A DNA stretch of 64,000 bases from Thysanoteuthis rhombus (Eukaryota > Mollusca > Cephalopoda > Oegopsida > Thysanoteuthidae): assembly GCA_963457665.1 (NCBI GenBank), contig OY735222.1, positions 41,085,898-41,149,897 of the forward strand, read 5' to 3'. This document shows, in pieces, positions 31,801-43,525 of this stretch. The notes beneath the pieces are model-generated. The model made no database searches. It was not told where the DNA came from and worked only from the letters and a program-made list of their open reading frames with translations. Every line of letters begins with the position of its first letter. The first letter of the stretch is position 1. The translations under genes and the position numbers were made by a program.

Positions 31801-34214
31801 ATAAAATCTTGGAAAACTAATTTGAAAATTTTTTGGAGAAATCTTGAGATCTTTTACGATAGTCATAAGGTGGAAATTAAATTAACCACAGGAAGTCACA
31901 AACACAGTAAGGAGTTTGAAATCTGTGAGTCTAATGAAGAGTATGCACCAGGAGCCTGACTGGGAAAAATCCTTAAGTAGGTGAGTATCCATAAGTGTTA
32001 CAGTATGAATAACATCTCTTCTATCGGAACAATTTCAGAAGCTATTTTTCAAATTCGATCTAGAAAACATAATCAAAGAAAGGCAAAAGCGTATGACTCA
32101 TAATACCCATGGTTAGAAAAACGGAAAGTCGGATGCGTGCTCGTAAAAGCGTTACCAATCTCATGATACAAATATTAAATTCTTTGTTGGTGGTCCCTTA
32201 CTCACAAACGTACAAGTAACAAACTATAAAGATAAACGGACAAACCTGCCTCTAAATTCGAATTAGAAACACCTCGCCGGTTCAGAATTTTAACCGCCGC
32301 GTAATAGATGACTTTAGATGACATTACTATCGTTGCGTGAAGTCAGTCAGTAAGCAAGACGCAGGTTATCTGTGGAGTCGTGGTGTTATTCGTGGTTATC
32401 TCTGGTTTTCACAAATCCATATGATAAGCTGCAAATTATCTCCTCTTAACAGGCAACCATTGTTTGTCAAATAAACTTTTTGTTTAACAATCTGCTGCTT
32501 TTAGAGGCCATGTTAAATTCCTCTTCCAAACAGTTAGACTTACAACATCTACGAAACTATCCTAGTCTTAAATAGGGGGGATTCCATACTTGTTTATTTT
32601 CAAAAAATTCAAACTCTCTCCCCTAAAGACTTGGTATTTGTAAATCGTTTTCGATGGTCCATGGTTCCTGTTACCTTAATTCTGTACAGAATTTCCAACC
32701 CCCGTGCTGTGTCGTTTGGGTACTAATATTCATTGTGTATTGGGCGAGATAGCTTGACGGAGCACTACTCTCTGCAGGCTTCTTCAATCCTACTCCTTAA
32801 CCTGAGCAGTTAATGAGTACGAGTTTTGAAGTCCATGGTCTGGGCGTACGACACACCAAAGCTTGCAATGAAGAGCAAGTGAATATGTATATAAAGGGGG
32901 TACTGAAATAGGAAGAGTGGAAAATAAATGAAGACTGGAAACCGCCCAAGTCGAGTATTTGAAGTCTTGTTTTTATTTGGTCTAGAACTTTTACTAATGG
33001 CACCGATGGGAAATACGCAACGAACAGCTACGAGGGAGATACTTAGATATTTGCTAAGGTTTTTTAATCCAGCTCAAAGCCAAATAAGACGAAACAGAGT
33101 GCAGAAGATTGTGTTACCTATTCCTAAAACTAGGAACAAGCCTCGAAATCAGACCATGGATTAGCTGGTTTGATATGCAGTGCCTATAAATGCCCTACCC
33201 TTAAGACATCTATTCCTTTCAAAGCTCCCACCTTTCAAAGCCCTTATCTCTGAAAGCGCCTTCATATAATATCACGGTAAAAAAAATATATCATTTGTGC
33301 AATTGACGCATGTTGGTATCAAAATGGAATTCTTTGTACTAATGGCGTAACAATAGAATGTCGTTCAAACATCATCAGATTCACTAAAGGAGCGGGAGGA
33401 AATGCTCTGTGGAGATGGTGTGAGGTGTGCTTAGTCGATTTTTCAGATTGTCAGTCAGTGACAACGATCATCGCTATCGATGCAAATGCCTCTAAAAACC
33501 TGCATGCTTTGAAGATCAGCATTCGATATCATATTTCTATTGGTGTTGATGGCAAATAAGTAACTATCTTAGTCATTTAACAGGTAGAGAGAAAGAAAGG
33601 AAAAAATAAACAAGGAAGAAAAACCAGATCTAATGAAGATAGGAGCAGGACCCCTCCTAGGTATTGGTATCGTGGGCAGTCGCCAAGGGTCCCAAGTTTT
33701 AGGGGCTCCTGCCACATCCCTGATACCGTTGGACTTCCAAGATACAAATGGAAAATGAGGAAAAGGAATAAATTAAACGTAATGAAAACAATCAGACTGA
33801 GAAAATTCCCTGATCAGATTTTTCATGAATATCTGACTGTTGCTCGGAACAAGGAGAAATGATTGGAAAATTAAACCCAGAACTTTTTCCTTTTACCTGA
33901 TTATTGTAATAGAATTTAATTTCTATATTTCTTATTTCTCTCGTCCAACGTCGGTAAATAAATGAGACAAACTTTTGCTTGCCCGCGGCCCCAGATACCA
34001 CCGGGGTGGATCGTCGTAAAAGTGGGGAACAGGAAAGAAACAAAAAATTGTGGAAATAAAAGTAGGAAATACAGAAAAAGAAAGAAAAATTGTGAACAGA
34101 ACAGACTTTTTCAGAATGATTATTACTGTAAAATCATTTTGTATGTATAATAAATTGGGAAATTACAAATATATATATTTTCTGTATAAATGTATTAATA
34201 TATTAGAATGAAGT
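31801..34214. other. No gene recognised
   Basis: 2.4 kb with only short ORFs (32797-33003 minus, 32928-33164 plus, 33792-34043 minus) and no known motif. A G/C-rich potential stem lies at about 33645-33720. Confidence 0.5.
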
Positions 34215-34400
34215 AACTCCACGTGTATCTGTGAGATGAATTTTCATCAATATCTACGACTTTGTAAGACAGCCATCGGGCAATCAGTTGATCGTGAGTT
34301 TAAATCACTGTCAGAGAATGTGGATTTTGATATAACGGTTTACACACCTCATTTTTGTGCAGATTTTTCTTTTTCATGTTCCAGTAGGAAAAAATCAACC
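34215..34400 (+). repeat. tRNA-like SINE fragment
   Basis: A degenerate B box 'GTGAGTTTAAATCAC' is followed by 'CACACCTCATTTTTGTGC' then AGATTTTTCTTTTTC. The same order (B-box-like GTGATTTCAAATTAC, then CACCCCCTTAATTTGGTGC and GGATTGTTCTTGTTC) occurs at 37010-37145. Confidence 0.5.
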
Positions 34401-34464
34401 CTAGTTTGGGAGTTGGATAAAAACAGCCTAGAAATGAAAGGAATATTGAAATAAATAGAGTCGA

Positions 34465-34895
34465 AAAAGATATGGTTAGTTACTTAATAGAAACCGATCA
34501 ACATCCTTCGCCAGCATAGTTGGGAGTGATCAATTAAAAAAATAAAAACAAAGGGCGATCAATGAATAAGTTGCTTCTCTCGTATTTTGATGGTTGGTTG
34601 TGACTAATAAAAGGTTTAGATTTTTGAAAAGACAAGTTTGGACGCTTCCGGATACGGACTATGGTACCAAATTAACATAAACCGACTGGGGTCAAAATTG
34701 AAAAAAAAATTGTTTTATTTTTGTCATAATAATGAATGAATGTTTTTTATTTTGATCCATATAGTTACATCGGTGTCGTCTATACGCATGACACAGTCAT
34801 GAAAAAAGGCAGCCAGCTAGACTCACTTGAAAACAGAAAAAACCTACGTAAACAGTTTTGTTGGCAATATTGGGTAGCGGCTTCTGACGGAAATA
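34465..34895 (+). repeat. Family W dispersed repeat
   Basis: Landmarks: 'GTTAGTTACTTAATAGAAAC', 'GGAGTGATCAATTAAAAAA', 'CGATCAATGAATAAGTTGC', 'TTCTCTCGTATTTTGATGG', 'GCAGCCAGCTAG' and 'AGAAAAAACCTACGTAAAC'. Confidence 0.7.
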
Positions 34896-34920
34896 GTAAG
34901 AAGTCGATGATGAGATGGGA

Positions 34921-35410
34921 ATAGAGAGAAAGAGAGTCGAAGAGAGAAGGAAAGAAAAAGGGGGAGAAAGAGAGAGAGGGACAAGGATATATGTATTTAG
35001 AGGGGGAGAGAGAGAAGGAAAGAAATAGGCGAGAGGAAGAGAGGGAGGGACAAGGATATATGTATATATATGTATAGAGGGGGAGAGAGAGAAGGAAAGA
35101 AAGAGAGAGAGAAAAGGGAGAGACAGGGATATATATAAATATATATATATGTATAGAAGGAGAAAGAGAGAAGGAAAGAAAGAGGTAGAGAAAGAGAGGG
35201 AGAGACAGGGATATATATATATATATATATATACGTATAGAGGGAGAGAGAGAAGGAAAGAAAGAGGGAGAAACAGAGATATATGTATATGTATAGAGGG
35301 AGAGAGAGAGGGAGAGAGAGAAGGAAAGGAAGAAGGGGAGGAAGAGAGGGAGAGGGAGAGGTATATATGAATATAGAGAGAGAAAGAGAGAGAGAAGTAG
35401 AAGAGAGAAG
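34921..35410. repeat. GA-rich minisatellite, ~60-80-bp units
   Basis: About six imperfect units, each with the order GAGGGAGAGAGAGAAGGAAA, then AGGGA(C/G)A(G/A), then a TATATGTATA segment. The TATA part varies in length between units. The 250-codon minus-strand ORF across it is a serine/leucine/proline/tyrosine simple-sequence translation. Confidence 0.85.
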
Positions 35411-35906
35411 AGAATAAATTACAATTAAAATATGCTGTTGAAATTATCGAAGCAGCTGAAACTTGACGCATGCGTGTTTTATTTAAGCATTCATTTGAAT
35501 AAATCATCTTTTCTGTCCAGACAGACGTAAATTTGCAAATTTCCATCAAACAAATCTTTTTTTAAATACAAGTTCCATCGTCACCACCATCTACCATCAT
35601 CCAAAACATTACAATAACGTCACCGTTATTATTTCGGAAATCCTTGGTCAAAGATGTGAAATATGATTGCAGAACACAGAATACGAAGGCTCCAAAAAGT
35701 CATACAAAGGTTCCAAAAAGTAGAACTATGGAACGTATCGATAAAATATTAACGCAATAATGAAGTTGAAAGCCATTGATGTATTCATTGTAAGAATATC
35801 GTGCTCCGTGAATTCACTTAGGAAAAAATTATCCGACGTGCCAAACTGTCATCGTAATTTCTCTCTGAGGTGCATACAGATATTTTCAACATTTAAGGTG
35901 TCTTAT
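35411..35906. other. No gene recognised
   Basis: Nothing identifiable; it ends at the truncation point of the next RTE copy. Confidence 0.5.
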
Positions 35907-36628
35907 AGAAGAGAGCAAGAAAGTCGGCCTACACATGAACTTCAACAAGACAAAGATCATGTGCAACAACCACATTGGAGTTAAAAACACTAAGATCGAA
36001 ATCGAGGACACAGAACTCGAGAAAGTAGACCATTACATCTACCTAGGGCAACGAATCTCCATGAGACCCTCAAAAGAAGAAGAAATCAGGCGAAGAACCA
36101 TACTAGGATGGCAAGCCTTTGGCAGAGCTTGCTTAACCTTCAAAAATAATAATATCCCATTAATCCTAAAGAGAAGGGTGTATAACCAATGCATCCTCCC
36201 AATAGTCACTTATGGAGCTGAAACATGGAACTTAACCAAGAGACAGACCCGTAAGCTGAGGACCATGCAACGTGCACATGAAAGAATAATGCTGGGCCTC
36301 ACAGGGAGAGACCACTAAACAGCACAGTACATCCGGGAAAAGACAAGAGTTAGAGACATCATAGAATCCATAAAAAATCTCAAATGGCGGTGGGCTGGCC
36401 ATGTTGCAAGAATGGCAGACAATCGATGGACATCACGACTCACAACATGGATTTCCTGAGACCACATGCGCAACCGAGGCCGGCAAAATCTTAGATGGAG
36501 AGACGAGCTAGACAAGTTCAGGAAGTACTGGCTCCGTGACGCCCATGATAGAGAAGTGTGGCAAATCCTGGGGAAGGTTTATGTCCAACGACGGACGCTA
36601 AAAGACTGATGATGATGATGATGATGAT
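35907..36628 (+). mobile_element. RTE-type LINE, young 3' fragment
   Basis: The plus strand encodes ESKKVGLHMNFNKTKI through LEKVDHYIYLGQRISMRPSK, LGWQAFGRA, 'YNQCILPIVTYGAETWNLTK', RAHERIMLGL, WAGHVARMADNRWTS and RNRGRQN to VYVQRRTLKD, then stop (36607-36609) and a (GAT)7 tail. It is about 95% identical by eye to the 39-kb copy, the closest pair in the window. It is inactivated by AAA to TAA at the GRDHK lysine (36316-36318) and by CGA to TGA at 36457-36459. It lacks the endonuclease and the catalytic FADD box. Confidence 0.92.
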
Positions 36629-36639
36629 AGCAAGCAAAT

Positions 36640-36830
36640 TAATACCATTTGAAGTCAGTATCGCCTTAATATGTAATCTATACGTGGTATTGTTATACTC
36701 TTGGGGGCTTTGTTTTACTTTTCAGAGTATGCTGTCTTTCACTACCATATTTTACATCCGTAAGACCAAGCATCACCTTTATTTCTACTGGCTCAAGAAT
36801 GCACTTCTCTTTATATCGGAATGAAAGAAA
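36640..36830 (+). repeat. Dispersed repeat, pair with 38570-38800
   Basis: The block 'CACTACCATATTTTACATC' then CGTAAGACCAAGCATCA matches 'CTACTATATTTCACATC' then TATACGACCAAAGATTA at about 38723-38760. Both copies lie just 3' of RTE-type tails. Confidence 0.45.
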
Positions 36831-37009
36831 AAGAAAACAAGTCTTGTAGCTGCAGTATCAAACTTGAATCCTACTTCTATTCAAATTCAAGATCATTACT
36901 ACAATATTTGCATTGTATACATAATCAACGACAAATTATGAAATAATTATTTTAGTAATGATGCGCTCATTTATCAGGATAAAAAAAGTCCAAGCGTATT
37001 TGTATGATG

Positions 37010-37145
37010 AAGACTTATTCAAATTAGCTCAGTTAGCGAGAGACACGACTACCAATCATTTGGCTGTGATTTCAAATTACAACAGGGAATATTAATTTTC
37101 ACCCCCTTAATTTGGTGCGGATTGTTCTTGTTCTTATTTATCTTA
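37010..37145 (+). repeat. tRNA-like SINE fragment
   Basis: 'AATTAGCTCAGTTAGCGAGA' is a near-canonical tRNA A box and D-arm. The B-box position (about 37070) has the degenerate GTGATTTCAAATTAC. The tail blocks are shared with 34215-34400. Confidence 0.6.
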
Positions 37146-37249
37146 TTCTTGATAGGGTGGAAAAACAAAGTCAACTCCAGGTTTGGACCAGCGTTTGACA
37201 AAGTCACTCAGTCATTTATCCATCCACACAATCAAGAATGACGCAGGTC

Positions 37250-37551
37250 TATATCTCATGAGCATTAATCATAATCAAAGTCCAGCTGTTTAGGCCTATC
37301 GAAGCTTCACTAGAACCCTGTTAACCACCCGTTTTGAGAACACGTTCCCTAGTCTGTTCCTTTCCAGCCTCTTACGGTGCTGGATGACGGGTTGGATTTT
37401 CCTGATTTCGAAATTTAGGGAGAAGAGATAGATTCATATCTTTCCCCATAGCATTCGTACAAAATGAACGCAGATTGTCTCTGGCAGAGTTTGAACTCGG
37501 ATCACCGACTCCATTTCTGTGTTTCTAACCGCTTGGCTACCGGTACCTCCG
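37250..37551 (-). repeat. tRNA-derived SINE, clear A and B boxes
   Basis: On the minus strand the head reads 'GGTAGCCAAGCGGTTAGAAA' (A box) and, 40 bp on, 'ATCCGAGTTCAAACTCTGCC' (B box). The 'AGCCAAGCGG' form resembles type-II (Leu/Ser) tRNAs. About 200 bp of body follow, with 'TTCATTTTGTACGAATGC' and 'GGAAAATCCAACCCGTCA'. This is the best Pol III promoter structure in the window. Confidence 0.7.
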
Positions 37552-37632
37552 ATGTTGATCTCAACTACGATGCAAAATATAGAAGAAAGCACTCAGGGTA
37601 GAGGTCTCGCTTGATGCTGTTAAAAGTCAAAG

Positions 37633-38010
37633 GGACGTAGTGAACTTGTGTTCCAATAGCGTAGATATCAACTAACGACGTAGTAAGCTCGTGTTCAAAT
37701 AACGTATTTATCAACCAACGACACAGTGAGCTCGTGTTCAAATAATGCATTAATGAAAAAACGACACAGAGAGCTTGTGTTCACATAACGCATTAATCAA
37801 CAAACGACAAAGTGAGCCCGTGTTCAAATAACGTATACCAACCAACGACATAGTGATCTTGTGTTCAAATAACGTTTTTATGAAGCAATAACTCAGTGAG
37901 CTCATGTAAAAAAAAAAAGTATTTTTGAAACAACTATGTAGTGAGGTCCGATTCAAATAACGGGGCTATGAAGCAACGACGTAGCGAGTTCTTGTCCCAA
38001 ATGAGTTGAT
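37633..38010. repeat. 43-bp minisatellite, about 8.5 units
   Basis: Unit starts (ACGAC) fall at 37676, 37719, 37761, 37804, 37845, about 37888, about 37932 and 37976, giving periods of 41-44 bp. The conserved core is 'GTGAGCTCGTGTTCAAATAA' followed by CG(T/C)AT. Each unit contains GTGTTCAAATAAC, which resembles a degenerate tRNA B box. ORFs across it are repeat translations. Confidence 0.9.
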
Positions 38011-38088
38011 CAAAACATCAATTGTGATCACCAGCTTGAGAAATAAGCTTGCTCTAGATATATATATATATATGTACATTTAATGTGT

Positions 38089-38515
38089 AAATATACACAA
38101 TGAATGCATTACACCAGCCATGACCTATGGATATGAACCATTGTGGGCAGAACGAACGGGGAGCAAATTTATAACCACACAGAGAGCTATAGAAAGACTT
38201 ATCGAGAGATTAAAAAAAAATCACGTGGATTGGGGGAAAGAACCAGTGTGAAGGATATTATTCAAGTTGAGCAACAAAAATGGCCTCGACTCTTAGTAAG
38301 AATCGGTGACTATTGAGCAAAAGACTAGCCGATTGGTACCCATGGGACAGTAAAAGCAGTAGGAAAAGACCACGCAAAGATTGAGGGATGAAAAAGGTTT
38401 GCTTGCAAGACATGGCCGAGGTTGGCGCAGTAGCAGTCGTTACGGGAGAAGGGTGAGGCCGTAGTCCAATTGATAATGGCTATTGTTACTGCTGCTGCTG
38501 CTGCTGAAGATGATG
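38089..38515 (+). mobile_element. RTE-type LINE of a second lineage, 3' fragment
   Basis: The plus strand encodes 'HNECITPAMTYGYEPLWAER', TTQRAIERLIERL, a VKDIIQVEQQKWP-like stretch and 'YPWDSKSSRKRPRKD'-like residues in a shifted frame. Its C-terminus (ARHGRGWRSSSR..., then a VQLIM end) differs from the KVYVQRRTLKD end of the other copies. It resembles the BovB-like RTE form ending in a WxxxxxxYVQQW-type motif. The tail is CTG repeats followed by GAAGATGATGA. Confidence 0.7.
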
Positions 38516-38569
38516 AATCTTTTCTTCCATGAAGGTCATTGCCTTATTCAGAATTTTGAATTTCATTAT

Positions 38570-38800
38570 TGTTTTTAATTGCAAATCCACGATTATATAG
38601 TAAGAATAAATGACTTGTGCCACTCAATTCATTCTGTAGGTATCACTGTTAACAATATGTTATATGATTATACATTTCAGAATCTTTGTACGAAAATTTG
38701 GAACCTTTGTGTTCTGTGTTCTACTACTATATTTCACATCTATACGACCAAAGATTACAGCAATAATGATCGTGATGATGATGTTTTTTTCAGGTAGGAC
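38570..38800 (+). repeat. Dispersed repeat, pair with 36640-36830
   Basis: See 36640-36830. A (GAT)4 run lies at about 38772-38784. Confidence 0.45.
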
Positions 38801-39021
38801 TTTTTATCACATATTTTGGCAATAAAAAACAATAACACGAAGTCCAAGAACAGACTTCTCTTATACATCTTCCCACGTAGTTTCAAAAGCCTTCGAGCAG
38901 AATATTCTTAGTCAAGAAATACAATACGTAGAAATTAAAATAATACCAGAAATAATCTTAATGAAAACAACAGCAATGGAAGAGTAGAATATTTGCATTT
39001 ATTCATATGAACATGAGTGAA

Positions 39022-41210
39022 ATTTCATCATCATCATCATCATCAGTCTTTTAGCGTCCGTCGTTGGACATAGACCTTCCCCAGGATTTGCCACACTTCT
39101 CTGTCATGGGCGTCACGGAGCCAGTACTTCCTGAACTTGTCTAGTTCATCTCTCCATCTAATATTTTGCCGGCCTCGGTTGCGCATATGGTTTCGGGGAA
39201 TCCATGTTGTGAGTCGTGATGTCCATCAATTGTCAGCCATTCTTGCAACATGGCCAGCCCACCGCCATTTGAGATTTTTTATGGATTCTATGATGTCTCT
39301 AACTTTTGTCTTTTCCCGGATGTGTTGTGCTGTTTTGTGGTCTCTCCATGTGAGGCCCAGCATTATTCTTTCATGTGCACGTTGCATGGTTCTCAGCTTA
39401 CGGGTCTGTCTCTTGGTTAAGTTCCATGTTTCAGCTCCATAAGTGACTATTGGGAGGATGCATTGGTTATACACCCTTCTCTTTAGGATTAATGGGATCT
39501 TATTATTTTTGAAGGTTGAGCTAGCTCTGCCAAAGGCTTGCCATCCTAGTGTGATTCTTCGCTTGATTTCTTCTTCTTTTGAGGGTCTCATGGAGATTCG
39601 TTGCCCTAGGTAGATGTAGTGGTCTACTTTCTCGAGTTCTGTGTCCTCGATTTCGATCTTAGTGTTCTTATCTCCAATGTGGTTGTTGTACATGATCTTC
39701 GTCTTGCTGAAGTTCATGTGCAGGCCGACTTTCTTGCTCTCCTCATTTAGTTCATCTATCATTAGTTGGAGGTCGTGTAGGTTCTCTGCGAAAAGGGCTA
39801 TGTCGTCTGCGAATCTGAGGTTGCTCAGATACTCGCCGTCTATTTTAATTCCTTTACTCTCCCAGTCTAGCCTTCTGAAGATCATCTCAAGGCAGGCTGT
39901 GAAGAGTTTAGGTGAGCTGGTATCACCTTGTCTTACTCCTTTCTGGAGCTGGAAGGGGTCCGAGTCTTTATGTAGCCTGATAAATGAGCTGCCGTGATTG
40001 TATATATGTTTCAACACTTCAACATATACTGGATCTACACCTTGGCGACTGATGGCCTCCATGACCTTAGGGATTTCTACTGAGTCGAACGCCTTTTTGA
40101 AGTCGATAAATGCTACGGCAAGTGGTAGTCTATACTCTGCTGCTTTTTCTTTCAGTTGATTTATCGAGTGCAGGTGGTCCATGGTCGAGTAGCTTCTTCT
40201 AAAGCCAGCCTGTTCACGTGGCTTGTTTTCATCGAGTGTTTTTGTGATTCGGTTGGTGATGATCTTTGTGAAAAGTTTATATACACAGTTGAGTAGGCTT
40301 ATAGGCCTATAGTTGTTGAGGTCTTTCGGGTTTCCTTTTTTATATAAAAGCATTATGATAGCAGTATTCCAATCGTCTGGGACTTTACTGTGTTTTAGAC
40401 ACAGGTTGAAGAGGACGGCCAGTTTCCTATTGATGGTTTTGCCTACTTTTCGGAGTAGGTCGATGGTGATGTTGTCTGGTCCAGGGGCAGTTCCTTTCTT
40501 TGTCTGTTTAATGGCTTCCTTCACCTCCCACGGGGTTACTTTTGGGAAGTCCTCTAGTTGTTTGCCCGTGTCTTGCGTATCTTGCTCATTGTTTTGCAGT
40601 CCTTGTTTGGACGAATAAAGTTTTCGGTAGAATTCTTTGGCGCGTTCGACAATCCTGTCTCTGTCTGTTGTTAGGTTTCCGTTTTCCTCGAGTATGCTAG
40701 TTATTTGCCTTCGTCCTGAGCTGAGGAGTTTGTTTATAGCTTTGAAGCCTCGACCTTTTTCAAGAGTTGATTCAATGACTGCCGTTGTGTATCTCCTTCT
40801 GTCTTCTCTTCGCTTCTTCTTGATTAACTTGTTTAGTTCAGCCTCTTCAATTTTCTCCCTCGTTGTTGTCGGTGGCTTGAGGTTTCTGCGTTTTTCCATG
40901 AGATTTTTAGTCTCATCCGAGATTTTGCTAATGGGTTGTTTGCCCATTGGCTTGAATGTAGAAGCTACTTCAATTATTGACGTTGTCATTTTGCTGCTTA
41001 GTTCGTTGATGTTGGTGCTGCCTTGTTCAGTAAGAATTCTGAATCTGTTCTTCAATTCGAGGTTGAAAGATTGAACGTGCTCTTTTGGTATGTTTAGAGG
41101 CTGCGGTTTTGTATGGAACATTTTCCTGCGTTCTTTATTGGTGTTTATTTGTACTTTACATCGTACCATTCTGTGGTCGCTGCCTACATTGACTTGATTT
41201 AGGACTTGAC
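39022..41210 (-). mobile_element. RTE-clade LINE, best copy in the window
   Basis: A 2.19-kb minus-strand insertion truncated at its 5' end. Its 3' end is at the left, with a short (GAT)n tail at 39025-39045. At the right the coding frame begins inside the endonuclease domain at 'VLNQVNVGSDHRMV', near 41207; beyond that no endonuclease sequence continues. The breakpoint therefore removes nearly the whole apurinic-type endonuclease domain. Target-site duplications were looked for and not found convincingly. 5' truncation is the normal outcome of target-primed reverse transcription. Confidence 0.92.
39043..41207 (-). pseudogene. RTE reverse transcriptase ORF with one nonsense codon
   Basis: The open part is 647 codons from an internal Met at 41169. 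It extends upstream to 'NVGSDHRM', the last conserved endonuclease motif (SDH). Counting from that Met, the reverse transcriptase motifs are 'KGTAPGPDNI' near residue 225, 'NYRPISLLN' near 287, 'QAGFRRSYSTMDHL' near 320, 'AFIDFKKAFDSVE' near 353, 'GVRQGDTSSPKLFTACL' near 411 and the catalytic 'FADDIALFA' near 453. A C-terminal region follows (LGQRISM, ILPIVTYGAETWNLTK, WAGHVARMAD). At 39226-39228 an arginine codon CGA, present in the sister copy, has become TGA. After it the frame stays open for 61 more codons to VYVQRRTLKD and a TGA at 39043-39045. All catalytic reverse transcriptase residues are intact; the element cannot be autonomous without its endonuclease. Antisense ORFs at 39137-39442, 39641-39997 and 40313-41074 are shadows. 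Confidence 0.93.
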
Positions 41211-41329
41211 TAAAAAGTAAGCTAAACAGAAGGAAATATTATTTTCTACTTATATTCCAAGTGTGTGCATGTGCGAGGGAAGGGACAACCATATTATCAA
41301 ACTCAGCATCTGAGACCAGGTCTTTTGTC

Positions 41330-41405
41330 TTGGTTTGAACACCGACTGCTGTTACCAGCTGTCAACGTGCAACTATCTGATACTTGAGCCACCAACAGAC
41401 TAGAT
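41330..41405 (-). repeat. tRNA-like SINE head
   Basis: The minus strand shows 'GTTGGTGGCTCAAGTATC' (A box) and then 'GTCGGTGTTCAAACCAAG' (B box) about 45 bp later. The body was not matched elsewhere. Confidence 0.5.
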
Positions 41406-42440
41406 ACCTGGTTTTTTATCCACTGTCGACTTATATTAAGTGGAAAAATGATATCTTACCTTTACCTTAATATAGGTCGCTAGGCGTTGCATTGTGGATC
41501 GCATTTAGACTACTTCAATCCCCCTGAGTGCTTCACTATTACGGCTATGTGCCAATTGAAGCCTAGCTTTGCAAAATATTTCTAGGGCTGTGCAATCTCT
41601 ATAAGTAATAATAATAAACGTTTTCATTCCAATCTTAAGACCAGCTTATAGTCAATAGATTTATTAGCTGAGAACAACCCAGAAATAGAAGGCGATTCAA
41701 TTATTATATTCAAAGACAATACAATAAATATATGTTCAATATAATGGAATACATGCTCACAGAAAATGATATATCTAATGTGTACATAAGACAATAACTG
41801 GGTACACAAGGCGCTTTAATAAATATCTGACGATGTAATAAATGCACTTATGTATATGTACAAGAGAAAATCAAATAAAAGTATGCGTGAGGCATTGCAA
41901 CAAATGTATACAACAGACTTACAAGTATCGCTGAAGTTACGGAGTTAGATGTACATGACTGGATCAAAATGGATGTAGAATTATTCACTAAAAAGACAAC
42001 GTGATAACGTACAGAAATCTAACATACTTCCAGTTTGTAGATATTACATTACGGCTGGAAACGCAAAATATCTTAAATGAACTTAAATATTGTTTTCAGT
42101 TTTTTTCAAGTATAGAGACCAATTCTCGTATTCAAAACGTCCCGTCTGAAAGAAGAAAAAAAACCTCCAGACGACCAGCCAAATTCTTCAAGATTGATAA
42201 TGTTCAGAGTTCACATCGCCTAGGTTACTTGTGTACAAATTGCTTACTAATGGGCAAAATTTGAAAATTAGCCAAGAAACAGACAGAGACTCACGTGTAA
42301 AGGGCAGGGTCACCTAATTAGTCAGATAGGCGGGCAGAAACAATAGTGGTTATTCCAAATTTAGAAAGCAGTTTTCAATGGGTTTGGGGCCAGGAGGGGC
42401 TTTTCCTTTCTTTCTGTCATTATTCCAATCCTTTGAACTT
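41406..42440. other. No gene recognised
   Basis: About 1 kb, AT-rich. ORFs of 61-87 codons (41624-41809 minus, 42001-42264 plus) have no recognisable motif. Confidence 0.5.
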
Positions 42441-42984
<544 letters not shown>

Positions 42985-43483
42985 GTTTTCTTTCGAGTGA
43001 TTTCTTTTCTTTTTCTATGTCGTTCTTGCTTTTATATCTTTTTTCCCTTCCACTTATGTTTCTCTCACTTTTCGGCAAATTTCTATCTCTGTCACACAAA
43101 CTTCTTCCTTTCTTTTCTATTATTTATCATGTTTTCTCCTTTGCTCTTTGTTGTCTATCAGTTTATTTCATTCTTTCTTTCTTTTTTCTTTCTTTCTTAA
43201 TTTTTCTCTTTTTGCCTTCCTTTATTACTTCTTTTTTTTATCAATCACCCCCCCTCTTTTCTCGCACTCTTTTTTCTTTGTTTATTTCATTGTTGATTTG
43301 TTTCTCTTTTGGATCCTTTCTCCCTTCGCCCCTTTATGTCTTTATTTTTTTTTCTTTTATCAATCATATTTTCTTTAGAGTAATTTTTTTCTCCGTCTCC
43401 CTTTCTTTCTTTCTTTCGTTTTCTTTATATATATATCATGTTTTTTTTAGGTCTATTCTTTCTTCCTTCCTTCTTCCCTTTCC

Positions 43484-43525
<42 letters not shown>

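Noticed and set aside
34797..35549. 250-codon minus-strand ORF
   Set aside because: It translates a GA/TA minisatellite (serine/leucine/tyrosine repeats); no domain, and its length follows from the repeat lacking stop codons.
37565..37956. Two 61-68-codon minus ORFs with similar sequence, looking like paralogous small genes
   Set aside because: The similarity comes from the 43-bp minisatellite read in the same frame.
37633..38010. CRISPR-like array
   Set aside because: The units are contiguous 43-bp tandem repeats without unique spacers, in an animal genome.
40313..41074. Plus-strand ORFs of 101-145 codons opposite the RTE
   Set aside because: Antisense shadows of the retrotransposon reverse transcriptase ORF; the same holds for 39137-39442 and 39641-39997.
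39022..41210. Target-site duplication for the best RTE copy
   Set aside because: I compared flanks at both ends and saw no convincing direct repeat; RTE duplications can be short or variable, so nothing is claimed.
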